The notes beneath the pieces were generated by a model that did not search any database, was not told where the DNA came from, and worked only from the letters and a program-made list of their open reading frames with translations. The translations under genes were made by a program, and so were the position numbers. DNA of 6,264 nucleotides from Candidatus Heimdallarchaeota archaeon (GTDB taxonomy: Archaea > Asgardarchaeota > Heimdallarchaeia > JABLTI01), in contig JAUVZH010000167.1 of the NCBI GenBank assembly GCA_030602675.1, positions 1-6,264 on the forward strand, written 5' to 3'. Below are positions 1 to 5,751 of this stretch, in pieces; positions within the stretch are counted from its first letter, which is position 1, and each line of letters begins with the position of its first letter.

Positions 1-570
1 CTCAGAAACCGCAATCCTTCGCCATATAAGATCTACTAAAACTGCTAAAACAATTGGTACCAGTAATACCACAGATAAACGACTATAAGAATTCATATCT
101 GGTTGTTGCCAAAACAATAGTAAACCTAATCCTCCAAAACTTATCGAGAATACTGCTAATGATAACATCAATGGTGCTGCTGTCCCCTCTTCAACGTGTA
201 AAGGACCAGCAACATGATCAGGCGTTTGAATGCCTAACTCGTGACCAGCTGGTATATCCTTGTCTAGACTCACATCCTTGTCGATTGATATGTCTTTATC
301 CACAGAGATGTCCTTATCAATGGAGATATCTTTGTCGATAGAAATATCTTTGTCTATTGATATATCCTTATCTATGGATAAATCAACATCATGATCAACA
401 TCTTGAGATAGACTATGACCAGCACTCATGCCCATGGTTACAAATACAACAGCAAAAACGATTAACCCAAAAATAAAGAACCCAATACAGAAACCTTTCA
501 GCCATATTTCCCATGCTAGTAAATCGGCATTGATTGAGATTTTCTCAAGTATTGAGCCAAAAAATGTCAA
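1..570 (-). CDS. NfeD/YqiJ-YuaF-like membrane protein with SIDKDI repeat linker (N-terminal part)
   Basis: The open frame runs off the left edge, so only the first 190 residues are seen. Translation starts at TTG (570-568), 12 nt after a GGAGG site; the first in-frame ATG lies inside the first membrane helix, so TTG is preferred. Visible order: a short N-terminal segment, TM1 about residues 26-46, a long hydrophilic linker 47-132, TM2 about 134-153, and TM3 about 163-182 followed by WRR, which suggests the C-terminus is cytoplasmic. The linker begins with an Asp/His-alternating patch (QDVDHDVD) and continues as seven SIDKDI-type units (65-106). Known of the family: NfeD/YuaF/YqiJ proteins have membrane helices followed by a cytoplasmic OB-fold and are encoded beside SPFH/flotillin genes, whose products they partner in membrane microdomains. 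The assignment rests on topology, the acidic linker and the SPFH gene just upstream; the diagnostic OB-fold would lie beyond the window. Confidence 0.72.
   Translation of the reverse strand, partial: MTFFGSILEKISINADLLAWEIWLKGFCIGFFIFGLIVFAVVFVTMGMSAGHSLSQDVDHDVDLSIDKDISIDKDISIDKDISIDKDISVDKDISIDKDVSLDKDIPAGHELGIQTPDHVAGPLHVEEGTAAPLMLSLAVFSISFGGLGLLLFWQQPDMNSYSRLSVVLLVPIVLAVLVDLIWRRIAVSE
253..378 (-). repeat. Seven tandem 18-bp units coding for SIDKDI
   Basis: Residues 65-106 of the NfeD-like protein are seven contiguous hexapeptides: SIDKDI four times, then SVDKDI, SIDKDV and SLDKDI. Each unit is exactly 18 bp, 126 bp in all. No two DNA units are identical; nearly all differences are at third codon positions, and the last unit uses AGT in place of TCN for serine. 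Residues alternate Ile-Lys-Ile on one side and Ser-Asp-Asp on the other, as in an extended amphipathic strand. The function is not known. Confidence 0.95.
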
Positions 571-582
571 TTTTAATTTTTA

Positions 583-587
583 CCTCC
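583..587 (-). promoter_or_regulatory. Shine-Dalgarno site of the NfeD-like gene
   Basis: The minus strand reads GGAGG, 12 nt before a TTG codon. It is the strongest ribosome binding site in the window. It supports the TTG at 570-568 as the start, since no ATG or GTG lies at a usable distance in that frame. Confidence 0.7.
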
Positions 588-656
588 GGAGTTAATTTTC
601 ATTTTATTCCTTCTATCATTATTTGTTGTAATTTTATGTTAGTTAAATAATTGAAG

Positions 657-722
657 ATGGGAGAGCTATTCTCCCATGATTCTCTCAAATGAGAGTCATG
701 AATTTTGACTAGAAAATTCATG
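657..722 (-). other. Chain of three abutting hairpins between the SPFH and NfeD-like genes
   Basis: Three inverted repeats lie end to end just after the SPFH stop codon. In transcript order: a 10-bp perfect stem CATGAATTTT/AAAATTCATG (697-722, 6-nt loop); a 9-bp stem with a 2-nt bulge, ATGACTCTC/GAGAG-AA-TCAT (676-699, 4-nt loop); and an 8-bp perfect stem ATGGGAGA/TCTCCCAT (657-677, 5-nt loop). Neighbours share 2-3 nt of CAT/ATG at their edges. No long T run follows the last stem, so a simple terminator is not obvious. They may stabilise or process the mRNA or reduce read-through into the NfeD-like gene; this is inference. Confidence 0.75.
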
Positions 723-725
723 CAG

Positions 726-1949
726 CTATTTTTTCTCAACTTTCTTTGCAGCAGGTAGTTGTTTCTTATCTTTTGTATTTGCTTTTGTTGTTACTGTTTC
801 AGTTATTTCTTTTGAGAAATTAAGACTTCTACCAGTGATCTCTGGAAGAACAGTTAGGAATGGTATGATTGATTCTGCTAAACTTGAAAATGCTTGCTGT
901 CCATCTCCCATAACAAACATCTTGTCTACACTTAGCTGCTTGTAGATCTCTGGGAGCATTTCTATTATTTTAAGTTGGAAGAATTTCGGATCAGCTTGAG
1001 ATAATGATTGAACTTGTTCTAGAATACCATCAGCTTCAGCTATAAGAGCCTCTTTTATTGCTGCTGCTTCACCTTGAGCTTTTGCAATTAGTTGAGCTCG
1101 TTCACCATCAGCTATTCTTTTCATTCTTTCATATTCTGCATCTGCTTCAATTGTTACTTTCTTTCGTAAAGTATCAGCTTCAATTTCAGTTCTATTCATT
1201 TCAAGTTTTTGAATCTGAATTTCTCTGTTTTTAGATTCTTTTTGTATTACCAATTGTACCGATTGTTCTTGAACGCCTGTTTTTCTTGCAACTTCTAGAT
1301 CTCTTAGTCTGGTAACTTCTTCCATACTAGCTCTTCTTAGTTTTGCAGTTTCTTCTTCGTTTATTTGTTTAGTAGCTTCCATGTTTGATTTGAGTGTTGC
1401 ATTCAACACTTCAACATCTCTAATTTCAACAGAAATGACAACGATACCCATATCAGCTAATAAATCATGCAGCTCTTTTGATACAGCAGAAATGATTTCA
1501 CTTCTTTCTCTAATAATTGCTTCTAAAGGCATATTTGCACATGTTGTACGAATTATACTTTCAGCTGCGTTTTTAATGATTGCTTCAATGTAATCGGTTT
1601 CTCTTTCATTCCATGATACAGCAGTAAAGGCTACATCAGGTTTAATGACTTTCCAAAAGACAAACGCATTTACAGCTACGTCTTGAAACTCTCTGGAAAG
1701 GACTTTTTCTCTTGCCTCTAGAAATGTTTGTTGAGTGGTTGTTGGTATAACCACAATTTCATCTATTATGGGCATAAGAAAACATCTGCCACCTTTCCCA
1801 GCTGACTTTATTTTTCCGTTTCTGAATCTGATCACATACTCATTGGTCTTAAATTTCCTGTATCTGCTAATTAAGAATATCAGAAACAATAACCCCAATG
1901 CACATACTCCTGCTATTACTAATCCAATTGTTGTTGCTGTTATTGCCAT
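726..1949 (-). CDS. SPFH-domain flotillin-like membrane scaffold protein
   Basis: The 407-residue protein has an N-terminal membrane helix (about residues 6-28) followed by RYRK, an SPFH/band-7 domain (about 33-195), a long charged Glu/Lys/Arg/Ala-rich coiled coil (about 196-310) with flotillin-like Ala-Glu repeats (DGERAQLIAKAQGEAAA), and a C-terminal oligomerisation region containing KFFQLKIIEMLPEIYKQL near 323-339. The tail is Lys-rich and disordered. The domain order and length fit flotillin/YqiK-type proteins, which oligomerise into membrane scaffolds; they are not enzymes. The first ATG is used; a GAGGGG stretch 14 nt upstream is a distant and weak ribosome site. The NfeD-like gene follows after 155 bp on the same strand, the usual partner arrangement. 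The gene is probably transcribed from a promoter near 2083-2096. Family assignment is secure; the exact subfamily is not. Confidence 0.93.
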   Translation of the reverse strand: MAITATTIGLVIAGVCALGLLFLIFLISRYRKFKTNEYVIRFRNGKIKSAGKGGRCFLMPIIDEIVVIPTTTQQTFLEAREKVLSREFQDVAVNAFVFWKVIKPDVAFTAVSWNERETDYIEAIIKNAAESIIRTTCANMPLEAIIRERSEIISAVSKELHDLLADMGIVVISVEIRDVEVLNATLKSNMEATKQINEEETAKLRRASMEEVTRLRDLEVARKTGVQEQSVQLVIQKESKNREIQIQKLEMNRTEIEADTLRKKVTIEADAEYERMKRIADGERAQLIAKAQGEAAAIKEALIAEADGILEQVQSLSQADPKFFQLKIIEMLPEIYKQLSVDKMFVMGDGQQAFSSLAESIIPFLTVLPEITGRSLNFSKEITETVTTKANTKDKKQLPAAKKVEKK

Positions 1950-2082
1950 CTTATTTCTTTTATCCCCTCATAATTTACTAAGGATTGAATAAACTGTAAA
2001 AGTCTTTGTTTTTCAAGTCCTTGATAGGAAAAGACGAATTTTCATTTAGAGCTTTTACTTGTATAAAATAGAAACGTATAAG

Positions 2083-2096
2083 TATATAAAGGTAAA
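2083..2096 (-). promoter_or_regulatory. Candidate BRE/TATA promoter of the SPFH gene
   Basis: The minus strand reads TTTATATA (2090-2083), a close match to the archaeal TATA box, preceded by the A/T- and C-containing stretch TTTACC as a possible BRE. A start about 25 nt downstream falls near 2061, which gives a leader of roughly 110 nt. A second TATA-like word, TTTTATAC, at 2061-2068 is an alternative. Confidence 0.5.
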
Positions 2097-2098
2097 TA

Positions 2099-2110
2099 AA
2101 ACAATTGTTT
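2099..2110. promoter_or_regulatory. 12-bp perfect palindrome upstream of the SPFH TATA box
   Basis: AAACAATTGTTT reads the same on both strands and ends three bases upstream of the proposed BRE. That is where archaeal activators or repressors often bind. A palindrome this long can arise by chance in AT-rich DNA, so the position is the main argument. Confidence 0.35.
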
Positions 2111-2200
2111 CATTAATCAAAAAATATCTAACATAATAACCGTTCTTGTACTTAATTTGCTTTTTTCTTATACAGAAATCTATTATCCTCTCCAGCTCCA

Positions 2201-2244
2201 AATTAAAAAATAGAAGAAAAAAGAGAATGATACTTTCATTCTCT
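2201..2244 (-). terminator. Stem-loop and T-tract terminator of the pilin gene
   Basis: On the minus strand a perfect 9-bp stem, AGAGAATGA/TCATTCTCT, with a 5-nt loop is followed directly by TTTTT and further T-rich sequence (CTTCTATTTTTT). The stem begins inside the TAG stop codon. Archaeal termination mainly needs the T tract; the hairpin may also protect the 3' end. Confidence 0.75.
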
Positions 2245-2710
2245 AATAAGTGAAACTAATATCTAAAGTTGCACCACTGTCGTAGATAACCGTTAAAGTA
2301 TATTGACCGCCTGGAGTGAAATTACCTGCGAAAGTTAAAACAATAGTTACTGTATCTCCTTGATTAATTACATAAGGAAATGTTATTGCATCAGTGCCAA
2401 TGTGAGCTGCTGTTGGATTGTATGTATCAGTTTCATTTGTTAGTTCAAAACCTTCCAAGTTTGCAATATTTGCTGCATCTTGACCAATATTCTCTAATTC
2501 AATTTCATATTGATCAGTTGTGCCTGTAACTTTTCCATAATCTGTAGTAACTAATTCAGGATTTCCAGTAAGTAATGGAACCACGACGAAATAAACAATT
2601 GCTGCTGCAGTTACAGTCAAAGCAATCAATAGAATAGTTGCAATAACAGGTGAAACTGCTTTCTTTCTTCTTAGGATCATTTTTCCGAGTGACATTATTT
2701 TATCAACCAT
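2243..2710 (-). CDS. Archaeal type IV pilin (class III signal peptide)
   Basis: The 155-residue protein begins with a basic stretch, RRKK (14-17), followed by AVSPVIATILLIALTVTAAA and a hydrophobic segment to about residue 47. This is the archaeal type IV pilin/adhesion pilin N-terminus, cut by a prepilin peptidase (PibD/EppA type) near residues 17-19. The hydrophobic segment then packs in the pilus core. The rest (48-155) is Thr- and Asp-rich, predicted mostly beta, and would be exposed outside the cell. Two N-glycosylation sequons, N92-E-T and N130-F-T, are visible. Met1, Met6 and Met11 are all possible starts and no strong ribosome site separates them; the longest is given. No pilus ATPase, platform protein or peptidase gene is adjacent, so assembly must use machinery encoded elsewhere. 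It could build an adhesion pilus or a minor pilin-like surface protein. Confidence 0.9.
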   Translation of the reverse strand: MVDKIMSLGKMILRRKKAVSPVIATILLIALTVTAAAIVYFVVVPLLTGNPELVTTDYGKVTGTTDQYEIELENIGQDAANIANLEGFELTNETDTYNPTAAHIGTDAITFPYVINQGDTVTIVLTFAGNFTPGGQYTLTVIYDSGATLDISFTY

Positions 2711-2805
2711 CCGTTTTTTCTTAAATTTCCTTTATTCTTAAAATTTGATCATTACAATTTCAAGCTCTAAGTGTCCTGAACGAATCTCAGCCTAAACACT
2801 TTTTT

Positions 2806-2826
2806 GCCTTTTTAATAAAGATACGA
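2806..2826 (-). promoter_or_regulatory. Candidate promoter of the pilin gene
   Basis: The minus strand reads CTTTATTAAAAA, TATA-like, in the middle of the divergent gap. A start about 25 nt downstream would fall near 2788 and give a leader of about 78 nt. The surrounding DNA is AT-rich throughout, so other boxes are possible. Confidence 0.3.
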
Positions 2827-2971
2827 ACCTAATTTAAAGAATTTTGTTATGGCAATTAGCTTAAAGGTTATTTTTTGGATAGAAACCTCAAATTTATTTA
2901 TTATTTTTGTAATTATCTCATAACTACAACAAATTAGTATCTGATTGTAATTCAATCATTTATGTTACATT

Positions 2972-2986
2972 GAAAAGTAATAAATA
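2972..2986 (+). promoter_or_regulatory. Candidate BRE/TATA promoter of the 266-residue gene
   Basis: GAAAAG (2972-2977) resembles a BRE and is followed directly by TAATAAATA, a TATA-like element. Transcription would begin near 3008, leaving a leader of about 60 nt before the ATG. The inverted repeat at 2990-3013 covers the expected start site. Confidence 0.45.
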
Positions 2987-2989
2987 CTC

Positions 2990-3013
2990 CATATGCAGAA
3001 TAAGTAGCATATG
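2990..3013. promoter_or_regulatory. Possible operator: CATATGC-N10-GCATATG
   Basis: Two perfect 7-bp inverted half-sites are separated by 10 bp, with centres 17 bp apart and so on nearly one face of the helix. They lie between the proposed TATA box and the ATG of the downstream gene, so a bound dimer could block pre-initiation complex assembly. As RNA the repeat could also form a weak hairpin. Confidence 0.45.
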
Positions 3014-3067
3014 AAAGTTATTAATGTCGATTCATTATACTTTTATTAACATCGGAGTAAATTTAAG

Positions 3068-3868
3068 ATGGATTTTACAGATCAGTATGACCCAAAACTA
3101 GTTGGTATGATAGTTTCATCATTTGGTGATAGTGGACCAAATACCGTTTTCAATAATACAGATTTAGCTGAAGATGAAGCAATGATTCTAGCTATAAAGG
3201 GAATGACTGTTATTGGTTTGGATAATCCTTTGGATGTTATTGAGAATATTGATGATGAAGAGGAAAGAAGATCAATAATCCAGCAATTTGGTCCTTTTCC
3301 AATAAAAGATAGAGAGACCTTAAGAGCATTAGCAATTTCCTTTGTAGTAAAAGCCGAGGAATCAACTGACCATCGTATTAGAACATTCGGTCGTTTTTGT
3401 GTTCTATTTCTCATATATAATATTGAACACACAAGATTAATTTTGGATTCATATGGCTTAATTGAACCATATTTCAATATTATATCTCGAGATATTAATT
3501 ATGATAAAGATCTCAAATCTTCGAGTCTAAACAATGTATATAAGAAAATGAACATGCTCTTTCAAGGAGTGCTTCCAAGAGTTTTCACTATAACAGATAA
3601 AGGTGTCGTTAAGGAATTAATTGGAAAAGAAATCATGCATAGAGATGTTTTTCTCATAGCTGATAAGAAGAAGAAAAAACTTCATATTATGTTAGCTGAT
3701 CCTGAAATGACTGTTTGGAGAAAACATGAAATTAATCGTGCAGCTTCAAGTCTTAATTCGCATCTCTACAGAAAGAAATTAGTTGCAGTAACAGTCACTG
3801 AATTAGAAGAAATTTCTATTCTGCTTAAACGTTACAATCTCTCTGTGGAAGGCATTTCACAAGCTTAA
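3068..3868 (+). CDS. Unrecognised two-part protein; possible profilin/longin-like plus gelsolin-like folds
   Basis: The 266-residue protein starts at ATG, with GGAG (3054-3057) 10 nt upstream. It has no signal peptide and no clear membrane helix and is probably cytoplasmic. The N-terminal part (about 8-145) reads as a strand (KLVGMIVSSFGDSGPNTVF), a helix (EDEAMILAIKGMTVIGL), an acidic linker (DDEEERR, 62-68), a FGPFPIKDRETLRALAISFVV strand, and a further strand (FGRFCVLFLIYNI) with a helix. The order resembles profilin/longin/roadblock-like alpha-beta modules. The C-terminal part (about 171-266) has RDVFLIADKKKKKLHIMLADPEM followed by a helix, which recalls the DxYILD...LYVWxG core of gelsolin-like domains, though the WxG is absent. 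These fold suggestions are inference from pattern. A run of five lysines (K200-K204) sits in the proposed hairpin turn. The gene stands alone, with its own promoter and a possible operator. Its stop overlaps that of the convergent DUF389 gene. The real function is unknown. Confidence 0.85.
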   Translation: MDFTDQYDPKLVGMIVSSFGDSGPNTVFNNTDLAEDEAMILAIKGMTVIGLDNPLDVIENIDDEEERRSIIQQFGPFPIKDRETLRALAISFVVKAEESTDHRIRTFGRFCVLFLIYNIEHTRLILDSYGLIEPYFNIISRDINYDKDLKSSSLNNVYKKMNMLFQGVLPRVFTITDKGVVKELIGKEIMHRDVFLIADKKKKKLHIMLADPEMTVWRKHEINRAASSLNSHLYRKKLVAVTVTELEEISILLKRYNLSVEGISQA

Positions 3869-5199
3869 ATTCCAAGTATTCTTGTCATTTTAGTGTTTAC
3901 TAGCGGATATGTTAGTAATGGTAATTTGTAGCTCACTTGATTAGACGTTGTGTTAAAGTCTTGATAGAGTATAACTTCTAGGCTAAACGAGTCTATCGTA
4001 GTTCCTGATCTAAACTCTATTTCATCTTTAAGATCAGATTCTATTGTATCGTTTAGTGTTTTAGTCGATAAAATCCTAATCCTAATATCTACAGTAAACT
4101 CAAATATCCCACCACTAATTATCACATCTAGTTCCTCTGGAGGATAAAGAACACCGTCTAAAGGTTGTAACAGCTCATTTGCAACATCATTCGTTATTTT
4201 CTGGTACCGCCACTTCCGCCCTATTTGAATTGTTGTTTGTATAATTGGAAAAGCAACGACAAGCAACACAAGTACAAAAGCAATGATTTGCGTTCTTATA
4301 GCTCGTTTTGCTTTTACTTTCTTAATTTCTTGAGGGGGTTCTACTTTGCGAATCCAAAAGACTATCATACATCCCAAATGCACACAAACTACATTTGTTG
4401 CGAATAGTACCAAACTACCTAAAGCTATTCTCCATTCAAACATCCCTAATGCAATACCCACATTAACAGTTACTGGTAATAATGCTGCAGCAGCAGCTAC
4501 ACCCACAAGAGCCAAAGAAGTACCACTCACAAAACAAATCCCTGCTGTTAAGCCAGACACTATCGCAATAATTAGATTAACGATATTTGGTTCCCCTCTT
4601 GCAATAATAAATGCGCTAGGTTCATTTAATGAAAAATGATAGATTAATCCTATAATAAAACCAATGAACATTGAAATCAGTATACCAGAACCCTCTGCAA
4701 TACTCCCTTCCTTCAGAATTTTTTGATTTGAAGTTACTGCACCAAAAGCAAAAGCAACAATCGGACCCATTAATGGAGCAATAATCATAGAAGCTATTAA
4801 AGTAACATTATCATTTCCTATCAAACCCATTCCTGCAAGAATAGAAGAGAGAATAGTCAGTGATATGAAATTAAAATTAAATTTAGTTAATGAAGAAACA
4901 TTTTCCTCAAGTTCCTCAATTGATATCCTTCTCAAAAATTTATCTTGTTTTCGAGGTCTAATATGAGGGATAGTTGCATCAATATCTGAAATCGAAATTC
5001 TTCCTTTAACCCTACCAATTCCCAAATCAATTAGATGGTCCATAACATAACCAGTTCTATTCGGAGCAACAGTTATCAAAATTAAGCTGAAATCACTTCC
5101 TTTGACATGTGTGATTTGAGAAGGCGAAACTACTTCATTTAAGCTTTTAACAATATCATTTCCTTCTGCAGCAGGAACTGTTACTTGGATTTGTTTCAT
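3865..5199 (-). CDS. DUF389 family integral membrane protein
   Basis: The 444-residue protein has an N-terminal soluble domain (1-75) with a beta-alpha-beta pattern typical of small ferredoxin/ACT-like modules, a charged linker (81-105), about six or seven membrane segments (roughly 108-128, 132-154, 170-190, 205-224, 226-251, 258-283, 303-323), and a C-terminal soluble domain (330-444) rich in beta strands. The signature SMIIAPLMGPIVAFAFGAV (137-155) and the Ala-rich helix GVAAAAALLPVTVNVGIALG (233-252) match the DUF389 (TIGR00341/TIGR00271-type) family. No biochemical role is firmly known for the family; a transport or sensing role is only a guess. The length fits the longer archaeal members. 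The start ATG is preceded by GGTG with 7 nt spacing. The gene ends head-on against the 266-residue gene, with a 4-bp overlap. Confidence 0.9.
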   Translation of the reverse strand: MKQIQVTVPAAEGNDIVKSLNEVVSPSQITHVKGSDFSLILITVAPNRTGYVMDHLIDLGIGRVKGRISISDIDATIPHIRPRKQDKFLRRISIEELEENVSSLTKFNFNFISLTILSSILAGMGLIGNDNVTLIASMIIAPLMGPIVAFAFGAVTSNQKILKEGSIAEGSGILISMFIGFIIGLIYHFSLNEPSAFIIARGEPNIVNLIIAIVSGLTAGICFVSGTSLALVGVAAAAALLPVTVNVGIALGMFEWRIALGSLVLFATNVVCVHLGCMIVFWIRKVEPPQEIKKVKAKRAIRTQIIAFVLVLLVVAFPIIQTTIQIGRKWRYQKITNDVANELLQPLDGVLYPPEELDVIISGGIFEFTVDIRIRILSTKTLNDTIESDLKDEIEFRSGTTIDSFSLEVILYQDFNTTSNQVSYKLPLLTYPLVNTKMTRILGI

Positions 5200-5207
5200 T
5201 TGTTAGC

Positions 5208-5211
5208 ACCA
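5208..5211 (-). promoter_or_regulatory. Shine-Dalgarno-like GGTG before the DUF389 gene
   Basis: The minus strand reads GGTGCTAACAA before ATG, so GGTG, part of the GGAGGTGA consensus, lies 8 nt upstream of the start codon. It supports the ATG at 5199-5197. Confidence 0.45.
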
Positions 5212-5300
5212 AAGGGTTAAATCCATTATTTGAAGATGGTTTCCTATCTTTTTACTTTTTGGGTGTTTTTAATTCGTAATTTCAATTTTTAACGTTACTT

Positions 5301-5319
5301 ATTCACGAAATAATTTTAT
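5301..5319 (+). promoter_or_regulatory. Candidate promoter of the 107-residue gene
   Basis: ACGAAA followed by TAATTTTAT (5311-5319) fits a BRE/TATA pair. A start about 25 nt on would fall near 5340, giving a very short leader. The 155-bp divergent gap must also hold the DUF389 promoter, for which no convincing box was seen. Confidence 0.35.
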
Positions 5320-5354
5320 TCTATTTTTGTCAAAGTAATGTTGGATAAGGAAGA

Positions 5355-5678
5355 GTGGAAACTTTGAGCAAAATTAGATTTCCAATGATAATTACTTGCT
5401 TTGTTACAAAACCAAAGAGAATTCACTCTCTCTTTGAAAAACTTTTACGAGAAACTGGGTACATAAGAATTGGTGAAAATGCTTACGTTCATGTGGGAGG
5501 TGAACAATTGACAGCTGTAATAACTTTTGGAAGAACATATTTGCCTGAAATCGATACTGTAAAAGATTGTTTAACTCTTTACTTATCAGATGCTGATCAT
5601 GCAATTAACATTGAACTATGTGATGAACTTAATAAGATTCTTTCAAATGAAGTAGGTATTGTAGGCATGCTCGATTAG
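5355..5678 (+). CDS. Unrecognised 107-residue protein
   Basis: The frame can open at GTG (5355), with AAGGAA just upstream, or at TTG (5364). The first ATG is at 5385 and has no ribosome site, so the non-ATG start is uncertain. The product is a small, probably cytoplasmic alpha/beta protein: a strand (PMIITCFVT), a basic helix (KRIHSLFEKLLRETG), two strands around YVHVGGEQLTAVITFG, a strand with LTLYLSDADHAINIEL, and a final helix (CDELNKILSN). Balanced composition and conserved-looking Gly and Asp turns suggest a real gene. No catalytic or metal motif was seen, only two cysteines in the whole protein. It lies 73 bp upstream of the HdrD-like gene on the same strand. An accessory or regulatory link to that gene is possible but unproven. 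The family was not recognised. Confidence 0.75.
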   Translation: METLSKIRFPMIITCFVTKPKRIHSLFEKLLRETGYIRIGENAYVHVGGEQLTAVITFGRTYLPEIDTVKDCLTLYLSDADHAINIELCDELNKILSNEVGIVGMLD

Positions 5679-5710
5679 ATAATCCATTGATATTTGTTAA
5701 TCATAGAAAT

Positions 5711-5719
5711 AATTATACA
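5711..5719 (+). promoter_or_regulatory. Weak TATA-like box before the HdrD-like gene
   Basis: AATTATACA follows GAAAT in the 73-bp gap. A start near 5741 would leave only about 10 nt before the ATG, which fits the lack of a clear Shine-Dalgarno site and suggests a leaderless or near-leaderless mRNA. Co-transcription with the 107-residue gene remains possible. Confidence 0.3.
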
Positions 5720-5751
5720 TCATCATACTCTTGGATTTTTTATTGATTATT

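Noticed and set aside
54..341. Open frame of 95 codons on the plus strand
   Set aside because: It lies opposite the NfeD-like gene and owes its length to the repeat tract, which is open in several frames. It has no ribosome site, and its Cys/Pro/Leu-rich product looks unnatural.
253..378. Tandem repeat as a possible CRISPR or integron-type array
   Set aside because: The 18-bp units are contiguous without spacers, in frame, and diverged only at wobble positions, so they are a coding repeat.
651..660. TTGAAGATGG also occurring at 5230-5239
   Set aside because: The 10-bp match has no shared flanks or common position relative to genes; chance is the simplest reading.
3082..3477. Open frame of 131 codons on the minus strand
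   Set aside because: It is wholly inside the 266-residue gene on the other strand. The Ser/Ile-rich product has no sensible domain, while the plus-strand gene has a Shine-Dalgarno site and normal composition.
4225..4639. Two open frames on the plus strand within the DUF389 gene
   Set aside because: They are antisense shadows of membrane-helix coding sequence, with no ribosome sites or protein-like composition.
5290..5297. 8-bp palindrome TAACGTTA in the divergent gap
   Set aside because: Too short to separate from chance in AT-rich DNA and not placed at a convincing promoter.
5404..5604. Open frame of 66 codons on the minus strand
   Set aside because: It is antisense to the 107-residue gene, His/Gln/Leu-rich, with no promoter or ribosome site.
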